A stretch of DNA of 18,458 bases, from contig CAZEZY010000037.1 in assembly GCA_964516635.1 (NCBI GenBank), positions 1 through 18,458 on the forward strand. The letters run 5' to 3'. Origin of the DNA: CAZEZY01 sp964516635 (lineage in GTDB: Bacteria > Pseudomonadota > Gammaproteobacteria > Burkholderiales > Burkholderiaceae_C). Below the pieces are notes generated by a model, which saw nothing but the letters and a program-made list of their open reading frames with translations, was not told the DNA's origin and made no database searches. The position numbers and the translations under genes are program-made. Shown here piece after piece: positions 1 through 6,447 of this stretch (position 1 is its first letter; every line of letters begins with the position of its first letter).

Positions 1-529
1 AACCGATCACGCGGCTCAGGAACACCACAAAGGTGTTCATCACCCCCTGGATCAAGGTCATGGTGACCATGTCACCATTCGCGACGTGAGCCACTTCATG
101 GCCGATCACGGCTTCCACTTCTTCGCGGGTCATGTTCTGAAGCAGGCCGGTGGAGACGGCCACGAGCGCGGAATTCTTGAACGCTCCCGTGGCAAACGCA
201 TTGGGCGCCCCGTCGTAAATGGCCACCTCGGGCATGCCGATGCCGGCCTTGTCGGCAAAACGGCGCACGGTGTCCACGATCCAGGCCTCGTCTGCCGACT
301 GCGGCTGCGTGATGACGCGCGCACCCGTGCTGAACTTGGCCATGGGCTTGGAAATCAGCAAGGAAATGAAGGCACCACCAAAGCCGATGACGAGCGAGAA
401 GCCCGCCAGCGCGGTCAGGTTGAGGCCGTTCTGGGTGAGAAAACGGTCGACACCCAGAAGCCGGGTGACCGTCAACAGCACGATCATCACGGCCACGTTG
501 GTCAGAACCAGCAGAAGTATGCGTTTCAT
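1..529 (-). CDS. htpX: HtpX-type membrane zinc protease (M48B), 3' end outside window
   Basis: Only the first 176 codons are present; the gene runs off the left edge. The product starts MKRILLLVLTN and has two hydrophobic segments (about residues 4-26 and 38-60). The zinc-protease motif HEVAH follows at residues 144-148, in the context EVEAVIGHEVAHVANGDMVT, then the start of a third hydrophobic segment. Length and motif position fit E. coli HtpX (motif near 139-143). HtpX is an inner-membrane metalloprotease that works with FtsH in membrane-protein quality control and is often heat-shock or envelope-stress induced. A GGAG sits about 11 bases before the ATG. It is separated from the DUF3025 gene by 124 bp holding a sigma32-like promoter, so it is probably its own transcription unit. 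The third zinc ligand lies outside the window. Confidence 0.95.
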   Translation of the reverse strand, partial: MKRILLLVLTNVAVMIVLLTVTRLLGVDRFLTQNGLNLTALAGFSLVIGFGGAFISLLISKPMAKFSTGARVITQPQSADEAWIVDTVRRFADKAGIGMPEVAIYDGAPNAFATGAFKNSALVAVSTGLLQNMTREEVEAVIGHEVAHVANGDMVTMTLIQGVMNTFVVFLSRVIG

Positions 530-592
530 AGGGTTGAATTCTCCAGAAGAAGCGGTCCCAGCATCAGATCAAAAGCCATGAATCAGGTTCCC

Positions 593-607
593 GTGGCGAG
601 GCGCCAC
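593..607 (-). other. Perfect hairpin in htpX leader
   Basis: GTGGCG and CGCCAC form a 6-bp perfect stem around a 3-base loop. On the minus strand it lies just downstream of the proposed htpX -10 box, so it would form near the 5' end of the htpX transcript. No T-run follows on either strand, so it is not a classical terminator. A role as a 5' stabilising stem is inference. Confidence 0.4.
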
Positions 608-619
608 TTTACCCGATCC

Positions 620-647
620 AGATTAGGGCTGTATGACCAATATCAAG
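620..647 (-). promoter_or_regulatory. Possible sigma32 (heat-shock) promoter of htpX
   Basis: On the minus strand CTTGATA (641-647) is followed after 12 bases by CCCTAATCT (620-628). This resembles the sigma32 pattern CTTGAA - 11 to 15 bases - CCCCATNT. Read as a sigma70 promoter (TTGATA/TAATCT) the spacer would be only 15 bases, so sigma32 fits better. It lies in the only roomy gap of the left gene train and points at htpX, a known heat-shock gene in other proteobacteria. Expected leader about 85 bases. Confidence 0.45.
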
Positions 648-653
648 CCAGGG

Positions 654-1445
654 TCATGCCCGTTCATGGAGGGCGAGGCGGGGTGGCCGGAACACCCCGG
701 TATCGGCATAGAAAGCAGGGTGGTGGTTGTCCTCGCACCAGCCGGGAATGCCCATCACCGGCAAAGGCGTGAAGGGTTTTTGGGCCAGCCATGCCGGATC
801 GAGATGCGGTGCCAGCCATTCGTCCCAGGGGTGGACGCCACAGCCCGGATCCGGCGGCAGATGCAGCGGAATGGGCAGGCAGAGCACATGGGCCGTGATC
901 GATTTGTAAGGGGTGACCAGCTTTTCGGTGAGGGCGTGGCCCAGGGTCACGACCCGGGCATCCGCCCACAAGGGGCGCAAGGTCAGGAACAGCCGCTGCC
1001 AGTCCCGCGCCATCAGGGCCTTCCACAGCGCTTCGGGCGCCTGTAACAAAAGCGCGTTCTCGTCCAAAAGCGTGATGGCGTCCCGCAGGGGTCCGCGCGT
1101 GGCCTGGATGCCTCCGCTGGCCTCGATGGCCTGGGCCTGCAAGCGGTTCAGCGCTCGCTTGGTCATGGGAAACCGGATCCAGCACAGCGCATTGAAACCA
1201 TCGTGAAGGTTGTCGCGCGTGGGTACCTGGCCATGCTGGGCAATGTGGCTCTCGTAGGCGGCCCCTTCCGGCAAGGCCGTCTGTGGCACAAAACGAACCG
1301 GCGCCCTGTCCATGGCATTGAACACGCTGGCCAGGTCGAGGGGCGCGTCGGCCTTGGCCGAGTGGAGGGACGCCTCAACGGCCTGCCCCAGCTCTCGCCA
1401 GGGTGCCATCCAGGGCGGCGCCCAGTCGATTGCCCACCCTGACAC
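654..1445 (-). CDS. DUF3025 family protein
   Basis: The 263-residue product carries the features I associate with DUF3025: PVRFVPQ, then a YESHIAQHG...PTRDNLHDGFNALCW stretch and FPMTKRALNRLQAQAI in the first half, followed by a conserved-looking C-terminal half with HPWDEWLAPHL. No biochemical function is established for the family that I know of, and there is no signal peptide or membrane segment. The chosen start is GTG, 5 bases after the pyrC stop. The reading frame is open much further upstream, but that part only mirrors pyrC. An ATG at residue 13 (MAPWREL) is an alternative, but it would drop part of the likely conserved N-terminus. No good ribosome site is visible, so translation is probably coupled to pyrC. 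It is the last gene of the ABC-LysR-pyrC train. Confidence 0.85.
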   Translation of the reverse strand: MSGWAIDWAPPWMAPWRELGQAVEASLHSAKADAPLDLASVFNAMDRAPVRFVPQTALPEGAAYESHIAQHGQVPTRDNLHDGFNALCWIRFPMTKRALNRLQAQAIEASGGIQATRGPLRDAITLLDENALLLQAPEALWKALMARDWQRLFLTLRPLWADARVVTLGHALTEKLVTPYKSITAHVLCLPIPLHLPPDPGCGVHPWDEWLAPHLDPAWLAQKPFTPLPVMGIPGWCEDNHHPAFYADTGVFRPPRLALHERA

Positions 1446-1450
1446 CGGCT

Positions 1451-2503
1451 TCAGGCCACCAGGCGCCAGTTCAGCGACTCGCCTGCTCGCAGGGGCTTCA
1501 ACTCGGCTTCGCCAAACGGGAATGACTCGGGTGGGGTCCAGCTTTCCTTTCGCAGGGTGATGGTGCCGGTGTTGCGCGGCAGGCCGTAGAAGTCGGCACC
1601 GTGAAAGCTGGCAAACCCTTCGAGCTTGTCGAGTGCCCCGGCGGCCTCGAAAGCCTCGGCATACATCTCCATGGCAGCGTGTGCGGTGTAGCAGCCGGCA
1701 CAACCCGTGGCGTGCTCCTTCAGATGCGCCGGATGGGGGGCGCTGTCGGTGCCCAGAAAGAACTTGGGCGAACCACTGGTGGCAGCGGCCACCAGTGCCT
1801 GCCGATGGGTTTCGCGCTTGAGCACTGGCAGACAGTAGTAATGTGGGCGAATGCCTCCGGTGAAGATGGCATTGCGGTTGTAGAGCAGGTGGTGCACCGT
1901 GATGGTGGCGGCCAGGTTGTCGCCTGCATTGGCGACATACTGCGCGGCTTCCTGGGTGGTGATGTGCTCCATCACGATCCTCAGGCCGGGAAAATCGCGG
2001 CGCAGGGGTTCGAGTTGCTGTTCGATGAACACCGCCTCCCGGTCGAAGAGGTCGATATCGGGGCTGGTGACTTCGCCATGCACGAGCAGCAGGACACCTT
2101 CTCGCTGCATGGCCTCCAGCGTCCGGTAGGTTTTGCGAATGTCGGTGACGCCGGCATCGCTGTTGGTGGTGGCTCCGGCGGGATAGAGCTTGCAGGCCAC
2201 CACACCGGCGGCCTTGGCCCGCACGATTTCCTCGGGAGGCAGGTTGTCGGTCAGGTACAGCGTCATCAGTGGCTCGAAGGCCACACCGGCCGGAACCGCC
2301 GCCTGGATGCGGGTTTTGTAAGCCTTTGCCTGCTCGGCGGTGGTGACCGGCGGCCTGAGGTTGGGCATGATGATGGCGCGGCCGAACTGGGCAGCGGTGT
2401 GCGGCACCACGGTGTGGAGGGCAGCGCCATCGCGGACGTGGAGGTGCCAGTCGTCAGGCCGGGTGAGGGTCAGGGTCAGAGTGGGGGATGATAAGGCGCT
2501 CAT
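1451..2503 (-). CDS. pyrC: Dihydroorotase, PyrC type (class II)
   Basis: The enzyme cyclises carbamoyl-aspartate to dihydroorotate in pyrimidine synthesis. The 350-residue product matches the homodimeric E. coli PyrC type (348). Visible active-site residues: zinc ligands H20 and H22 in DDWHLHVRDG, the carbamylated lysine K105 in ACKLYPAGATTNS, H142 in LVHGEV, H180 in MEHITT, and catalytic D253 in GTDSAPH. All are intact. The start is ATG at 2503, giving MSALSSPTLTLT; the open frame extends upstream but that part overlaps the LysR gene. There is no Shine-Dalgarno sequence, but GACAAT lies exactly six bases before the ATG, which suggests a leaderless transcript in addition to read-through from LysR. 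The N-terminal TLTLTLT comes from a small tandem repeat of ACCCTG-like units. Confidence 0.97.
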   Translation of the reverse strand: MSALSSPTLTLTLTRPDDWHLHVRDGAALHTVVPHTAAQFGRAIIMPNLRPPVTTAEQAKAYKTRIQAAVPAGVAFEPLMTLYLTDNLPPEEIVRAKAAGVVACKLYPAGATTNSDAGVTDIRKTYRTLEAMQREGVLLLVHGEVTSPDIDLFDREAVFIEQQLEPLRRDFPGLRIVMEHITTQEAAQYVANAGDNLAATITVHHLLYNRNAIFTGGIRPHYYCLPVLKRETHRQALVAAATSGSPKFFLGTDSAPHPAHLKEHATGCAGCYTAHAAMEMYAEAFEAAGALDKLEGFASFHGADFYGLPRNTGTITLRKESWTPPESFPFGEAELKPLRAGESLNWRLVA

Positions 2504-2509
2504 CCCGCT

Positions 2510-2515
2510 ATTGTC
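2510..2515 (-). promoter_or_regulatory. -10-like box GACAAT, six bases before pyrC ATG
   Basis: Minus strand GACAAT, then six bases, then the pyrC ATG. The GA of the box is shared with the TGA stop of the LysR gene (TGACAAT). No clear -35 is seen. The geometry predicts transcription starting at the start codon. It is one of seven such boxes in the window. Confidence 0.45.
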
Positions 2516-3446
2516 ACACCGCCCGAGCCTCGAGATGTCGCTGAACATCGTCCCAGAAAGCCTGAGCCACCCGCTTGCCCTTGCGACCGGCCGGTCGTTC
2601 GCGGTAGAGGCGGATGTCGAGCTCGCCAGACCAGTGACCGTCTGCGGGGGCTGCATTCACCAGCCGGCCGTCACCCAGGGCCTGCCTGACCGCGCTGATG
2701 GGCAGAAAGGCCACGCCGTGCCCCTCGATGGCCATCGCCTTCAGGCTCTCGGACGTGTCGGTCTCGTAGACACGGTCCAGATAGACCGTTTCACCAGACT
2801 GCCTCAAGACCCAGTCCACCACCCGGCTGAGGTAGGCGCCCGGGGCATACGCCAGAAATGGCACCGGGTCGGCAGGTCTGCCGGGCAACCGGTGCAGGGG
2901 GTCGCCCCTTGGCCCCGGCCTGACAAAAGGCATGACGACCTCCTTGCCCAAGGTCAGCATTTCATATCGGTCGGTGTCCAGCTGGATGGGCTGGGAGGTG
3001 TGGTGATAAGCCAGCAGGAGATCGCAGCTGCCTTCGGTCAGCCGCATCACCGCATCGTGCACGTTCAGCGCGATCAGGCGGCTCTTGACCGGACCCACCA
3101 CCCCCCGCAAAGCCGACAGCCAGGCCGGGTAGAACGTGAACGCCAGGGTATGCGGGACCGCAAATTCGATCGTGTCCTTGGCCACCGCCGTGTGCTGGCG
3201 CAGCATGGCCCGGGTGGTCTGCATCGTATGCAGCAGATCGAGCGCCTGCTCGTAGAGCGTCTGACCTGCCGGGGTGAGACGGGTCGGGTAAGAAGAGCGG
3301 TCCACCAGGTCGGTGCCGGCCCAGGCCTCCAGCGACTGGATGCGGCGCGAAAACGCCGGCTGGGTCACATGGCGCAACTGGGCCGAGCGACTGAAGCTGC
3401 GCGTCTCGGCCAGGCTGACAAAGTCTTCAAGCCACTTGGTGTCCAT
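2514..3446 (-). CDS. LysR-family transcriptional regulator, HypT/YjiE-like
   Basis: The 310-residue product has the LysR layout. An N-terminal winged helix-turn-helix (residues 1-62) contains FSRSAQLRHVTQPAFSRRIQSLE, followed by a linker helix and a periplasmic-binding-protein-like effector domain. The N-terminus METKWL-like (here MDTKWLEDFVSLAETRSFSRSA) resembles E. coli HypT/YjiE, the hypochlorite-responsive regulator; this sub-assignment is from memory and less certain than the family. The ATG at 3446 lies inside the end of the ABC exporter gene (20-nt overlap), and the stop is 10 bp before pyrC, so it is co-transcribed with both. LysR genes are usually divergent from their targets; here it is embedded in a gene train, so its target cannot be read from position. 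Confidence 0.9.
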   Translation of the reverse strand: MDTKWLEDFVSLAETRSFSRSAQLRHVTQPAFSRRIQSLEAWAGTDLVDRSSYPTRLTPAGQTLYEQALDLLHTMQTTRAMLRQHTAVAKDTIEFAVPHTLAFTFYPAWLSALRGVVGPVKSRLIALNVHDAVMRLTEGSCDLLLAYHHTSQPIQLDTDRYEMLTLGKEVVMPFVRPGPRGDPLHRLPGRPADPVPFLAYAPGAYLSRVVDWVLRQSGETVYLDRVYETDTSESLKAMAIEGHGVAFLPISAVRQALGDGRLVNAAPADGHWSGELDIRLYRERPAGRKGKRVAQAFWDDVQRHLEARAV

Positions 3447-5361
3447 GCGGGAAGTCTCCGTCGGTGTCGCGGCCGGGAGGGGCCTCCCCGCCGCTTTGTT
3501 GCAAGGCCCACATCTCGGCATAACGGCCACCTGCAGCCAGCAGATCGGCGTGCCGACCGCGCTCGACGATGGTGCCCTGCTCGAGAACGATGATTTCGTG
3601 GGCATCCACCACGGTGGACAGCCGGTGCGCAATCACCAGCGTGGTCTTGTGACGCGCCACACTTTTCAGTTCGGCCTGAATGGCTCGCTCGTTGGCCGAA
3701 TCCAGTGCCGAGGTGGCTTCGTCAAAGATCAGGATCGGCGGGTTCTTCAGGAGGGTGCGTGCAATGGCCACGCGCTGCTTCTCACCGCCCGACAGCTTGA
3801 GCCCGCGCTCCCCGACGAGCGTCTGGTAGCCCTTGGGCAGGCGCTCGATGAACCCGTGAATGTGTGCCGCGCTGGCGGCTTTCACGGCCTCGTCATGGCC
3901 GGCATCGGGTCGTCCGTAGAGGATGTTGTATTCGATCGTGTCATTGAACAGCACGGTGTCCTGCGGCACGATGCCGATGGCCTGGCGCACGCTGCCCTGC
4001 TTCACCGTGCGGATGTCGAGACCCGCAATGGTGATGCGGCCTTCCGAACCATCCGGTACATCACCAGGCCTTCCCACATCGTAAAAACGGTACAGCAGCC
4101 GTGCCAGGGTGGACTTGCCAGAACCCGATGGCCCGACCACCGCCACCGTCTTGCCCGCCGGGATGGTGAAGCTCACACCGTGCAGGATTTCGCGCTCGCG
4201 TTCGTAGGCAAAATGCACGTTCTCGAAGCGCACCTCGGGGGGGCCGTCCAGCCGCAACGGCTGGGCCCCGGGGGCATCGGCAATCTCGCGCTCCTTGTCC
4301 AGCAAGGTGAACATCTTGTCGAGGTCGGTGAGGCCCTGCTTGATTTCACGGTACAGCACGCCCAGGAAGTTCAGCGGGATGTAAAGCTGGATCATGAAGG
4401 CATTGATCATCACCAGATCGCCCAGCGTCATCTGGCCCTGGGCCACCCCGACCGTCGCGCGCCAGAGCATGGCCACCAGGGCCGTGGCAATGATGAGTTG
4501 CTGGCCGGCATTCAGCATCGACAGCGTGCTCTGGCTTTTCAGACGGGTGAGGCGCAATTTTTCGAGTGCCTCATCGTAGCGGCGGGCCTCGAAGGCCTCG
4601 TTGTTGAAGTACTTGACCGTCTCGTAGTTCAGCAGCGAGTCGATCGCCTTGGTCTGCGAAGCAGATTCCGCTTCATTCATGTGACGGCGAAACTGCGTGC
4701 GCCACTCCGTGACCCTGACAGTGAAGAACACGTAGAGCACCAGCGCGGCCAGCGTGGTCCACACGTACCAGAGTTCGAACTTGATGCCCAGCAAGGCCAG
4801 CACCATGGCCACTTCGAGAAAAGTCGGCAGGATGCTGTAGAGCGAGTACGAAATGAGCGACTGCACCCCGCGTGTGCCGCGTTCGATGTCGCGCGTCATG
4901 CCGCCGGTCTGGCGCTCCAGATGAAAGCGCAGACTGAGTTCGTGCAAGTGACCGAAGACCTGCAGCGCGATGGAGCGCGTGGCGCCCTCGGTGGCCTTGG
5001 CAAAGATCAGTTCACGCAGTTCGGTGAACAGCGTGGTGGAAAAGCGGAGCAGCCCATAAGCCAGCAACAGACCCACCGGCACCACCAGCAAGGCCTCGCT
5101 GCCAGGGGGCAAACCCAGCAGGGACTGGCCTGGCGCGGGCGTGAGGGCATCGACCAGTTCTTTCAGCAACAGTGGCACCCCCACGTTGGCCATTTTCGCG
5201 GCCACCATGAAAGCCAGTGCAGCGGCCACCCGCCAGCGGTACTGCCACAGGTAAGGCAGCAGACGACCCAGCACCGCCCAATCCGAGCGAGGGGGCTGGG
5301 CCGATGGCGGGCCTGGATTCGCACCGGTGGTCGTTCCTTGACCCACCCCGGCAGACGACAT
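3427..5361 (-). CDS. Atm1/HMT1-type ABC exporter (fused membrane and ATPase domains)
   Basis: The 644-residue half-transporter has a transmembrane domain (about residues 25-310) and a nucleotide-binding domain (about 345-600). Walker A GPSGSGKS is at 410-417, the signature LSGGEKQR at 523-530, and Walker B ILIFDE ends at D547-E548. The stretch LNYETVKYFNNEAFEARRYDEAL is typical of the Atm1/ABCB7 branch, which exports glutathione-linked sulfur or metal compounds in mitochondria and bacteria. The exact substrate is not visible. ATG at 5361 is used; ATG at 5370 (MRDMSS) is equally possible, and neither has a Shine-Dalgarno sequence. The frame is open further upstream, but that part mirrors the thioesterase gene. 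It starts 25 bases from the divergent thioesterase start, and its end overlaps the LysR start. Confidence 0.93.
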   Translation of the reverse strand: MSSAGVGQGTTTGANPGPPSAQPPRSDWAVLGRLLPYLWQYRWRVAAALAFMVAAKMANVGVPLLLKELVDALTPAPGQSLLGLPPGSEALLVVPVGLLLAYGLLRFSTTLFTELRELIFAKATEGATRSIALQVFGHLHELSLRFHLERQTGGMTRDIERGTRGVQSLISYSLYSILPTFLEVAMVLALLGIKFELWYVWTTLAALVLYVFFTVRVTEWRTQFRRHMNEAESASQTKAIDSLLNYETVKYFNNEAFEARRYDEALEKLRLTRLKSQSTLSMLNAGQQLIIATALVAMLWRATVGVAQGQMTLGDLVMINAFMIQLYIPLNFLGVLYREIKQGLTDLDKMFTLLDKEREIADAPGAQPLRLDGPPEVRFENVHFAYEREREILHGVSFTIPAGKTVAVVGPSGSGKSTLARLLYRFYDVGRPGDVPDGSEGRITIAGLDIRTVKQGSVRQAIGIVPQDTVLFNDTIEYNILYGRPDAGHDEAVKAASAAHIHGFIERLPKGYQTLVGERGLKLSGGEKQRVAIARTLLKNPPILIFDEATSALDSANERAIQAELKSVARHKTTLVIAHRLSTVVDAHEIIVLEQGTIVERGRHADLLAAGGRYAEMWALQQSGGEAPPGRDTDGDFPHGHQVA

Positions 5362-5374
5362 GTCGCGCATGAAA

Positions 5375-5380
5375 GACAAT
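5375..5380 (+). promoter_or_regulatory. -10-like box GACAAT, six bases before thioesterase ATG
   Basis: GACAAT, six bases, then ATG at 5387. It has the same sequence and spacing as the boxes before pyrC and the EamA gene. It lies beyond the start of the divergent ABC gene and supports MNAPI as the thioesterase start. Confidence 0.45.
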
Positions 5381-5386
5381 CCGAAT

Positions 5387-5800
5387 ATGAACGCCCCGAT
5401 TTTGCCCCCAAGCGACCCCACGCTGCTGCCTTCGGACAAGTCCCTGGTCCTGAAGGTGATTCCCATGCCAGCCGACTGCAACGCCAACGGCGACATTTTT
5501 GGCGGCTGGGTGATGGCACAGGTCGACCTGGCCGGTTCGGTTCAATCCGTCAGGCTGGCACGGGGCCGCGTCGCCACCGTGGCCGTCAACCAGTTCATTT
5601 TCAAGCAGCCAGTGCGGGTGGGGGATATCCTGAGCTTCTTCAGCACGGTCACCCGGGTCGGAAACACCTCCATCACCGTCCAGGTCGAGGTCTTTGCCGA
5701 ACGCTTCAATGCCCAGGGCGAATACGTGAAGGTGACCGAAGCCTCGCTGACCTACGTGGCCATCGATGAGCAGGGCAAGCCCCGAAGCATTCCCCGGTAA
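5387..5800 (+). CDS. Acyl-CoA thioesterase, YciA-type hotdog fold
   Basis: The 137-residue product has the YciA signature: SLVLKVIPMPADCNANGDIFGGWVMAQVDLAG near the N-terminus. In this family the Asn/Asp-containing loop and the following helix form the active site. The sequence VNQFIFKQPVRVGDIL and VKVTEASLTYVAID completes the hotdog domain. Such enzymes hydrolyse acyl-CoA thioesters in the cytoplasm; chain-length preference cannot be read from sequence. ATG 5387 is chosen over in-frame ATGs at 5360 and 5369, because it is preceded by GACAAT at the six-base leaderless spacing and the upstream ATGs would overlap the ABC start. The gene is divergent from the ABC exporter with practically no intergenic DNA. 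Confidence 0.93.
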   Translation: MNAPILPPSDPTLLPSDKSLVLKVIPMPADCNANGDIFGGWVMAQVDLAGSVQSVRLARGRVATVAVNQFIFKQPVRVGDILSFFSTVTRVGNTSITVQVEVFAERFNAQGEYVKVTEASLTYVAIDEQGKPRSIPR

Positions 5801-5813
5801 GACCCGAAAACCC

Positions 5814-5839
5814 AAAAAAAACCGCCCACGAGGGGCGGT
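5814..5839 (-). terminator. Rho-independent terminator, minus strand
   Basis: A perfect 7-bp stem ACCGCCC/GGGCGGT with a 5-base loop (5821-5839) is followed, on the minus strand, by a run of eight T (plus-strand A-run 5814-5821). The T-run is only on the minus side, so it ends transcripts coming from the two-component remnant side, not the thioesterase mRNA. Confidence 0.85.
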
Positions 5840-6002
5840 GTGAAGTCCATCTGGACGTCGTTGGGAACCCGTTCGCAGTGACAGGCCCTCTTAGCGCCAG
5901 TCACTCCCTGATGCCTTCGAAGAAGCTTTTTTTGATGTGCTGACAGCTTGGCATCGATTGTGCATGCGCAGCAAATCCCGCGGGCTCCCCTGTTTGGGGG
6001 AG
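5840..6002. other. Non-coding stretch between thioesterase/terminator and kinase remnant
   Basis: I see no convincing gene here. On the minus strand a 24-codon frame (5965-5891, MHNRCQAVSTSKK...) ends 52 bases before the terminator, but it has no ribosome site and no family resemblance. A small hairpin CTCCCC/GGGGAG (about 5985-6002) follows the kinase remnant stop but has no T-run. With the terminator at 5814-5839, this stretch is most simply the 3' untranslated end of the old kinase gene; a small RNA is an alternative. Confidence 0.4.
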
Positions 6003-6384
6003 TCAAGCAACAACTGACTGCAAGCTGACTTCAAACACCGCCCCACCGCCCGTCCGATCCCGGCAGGTGACCTCGCCGCCATGCCGGCGGGCAATGGCAC
6101 GAACCCGTGCAAGCCCCAGCCCGACGCCGCCATCGCGCTCGCTGCTGCCTGGCAGACGGAAAAAGGGCTTGGGCACGCAATTGGCGGCACAACTCCAGAC
6201 CATCGGCACCGGGCAGCAGCAGGTCGAGGATGACGAGGTCAGGCAGGCGCTGCTGCACCCGCCGCAGTCCCTCGCCGCCTTCGGCCGCATGTTCGAAGGA
6301 GTACCCCGAACGCTCCAGGTACTCGCCCACCATGACCGCCAGGCGGGCATCGTCTTCGATCATGAGCAGGTGAGACAGCTGCAT
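6003..6384 (-). pseudogene. Two-component system scar: truncated response regulator fused out of frame to histidine-kinase tail
   Basis: From ATG 6384 the minus strand encodes an OmpR-type receiver domain: acidic pair E10-D11-D12, phospho-acceptor D54 in DLVILDLLLPGADGLELCRQLRA. It stops resembling a receiver after about residue 71. From about 6170 downward a different frame encodes the end of a histidine kinase: PFFRLPGSSERDGG, then the G2-box GVGLGLARV, then AIARRHGGEV and GGGAVFEVSL, stopping at 6003. Missing are the rest of the receiver, the DNA-binding domain, and the sensor, HisKA and most of the ATPase domain of the kinase. One deletion through both adjacent genes explains this. The receiver frame runs on as nonsense to a stop at 6031. 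The junction is near 6165-6175, around GCCCAAGCCC on the minus strand. Neither part can work as an enzyme or regulator. Confidence 0.88.
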
Positions 6385-6390
6385 GGCGTG

Positions 6391-6422
6391 ATGTGGCCAC
6401 GGTCATGTGGCCGCAGGGCCAC
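6391..6422. repeat. Direct and inverted repeats upstream of the response-regulator remnant
   Basis: ATGTGGCC occurs at 6391-6398 and again at 6405-6412, start to start 14 bp. GTGGCC (6407-6412) also pairs with GGCCAC (6417-6422) across four bases. The site lies 7-38 bp upstream of the remnant ATG and just after the AmpG stop. It could be an old autoregulatory operator of the lost regulator or a weak AmpG terminator; no T-run is present. Confidence 0.35.
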
Positions 6423-6447
6423 TGGGTTGTAAAGTTGCGTGAAGCCA

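Noticed and set aside
2463..2487. Short tandem repeat at the pyrC 5' end (TLTLTLT)
   Set aside because: Only about three imperfect six-base units inside a coding region; explained by the amino-acid repeat.
1601..2491. Plus-strand 296-codon frame opposite pyrC
   Set aside because: Mirror of pyrC with low-complexity Gly/Val/His composition; no family resemblance and no ribosome site.
3313..5769. An 818-codon open frame on the plus strand opposite the ABC exporter
   Set aside because: It is antisense to a clearly real gene, has no recognisable domain, is rich in His, Gln and Arg as expected of a GC-rich mirror frame, and runs into the thioesterase gene.
5891..5965. 24-codon minus-strand frame (MHNRCQAVSTSKK...) before the terminator
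   Set aside because: No ribosome site, no known family, and too short to judge; left as part of the untranslated region.
5985..6003. Hairpin CTCCCC/GGGGAG as a terminator of the kinase remnant
   Set aside because: No T-run follows on either strand; the better terminator is at 5814-5839.
6003..6384. Receiver-kinase junction as a genuine new hybrid regulator
   Set aside because: The two parts are in different frames and each lacks its essential domains; a deletion scar explains it better.
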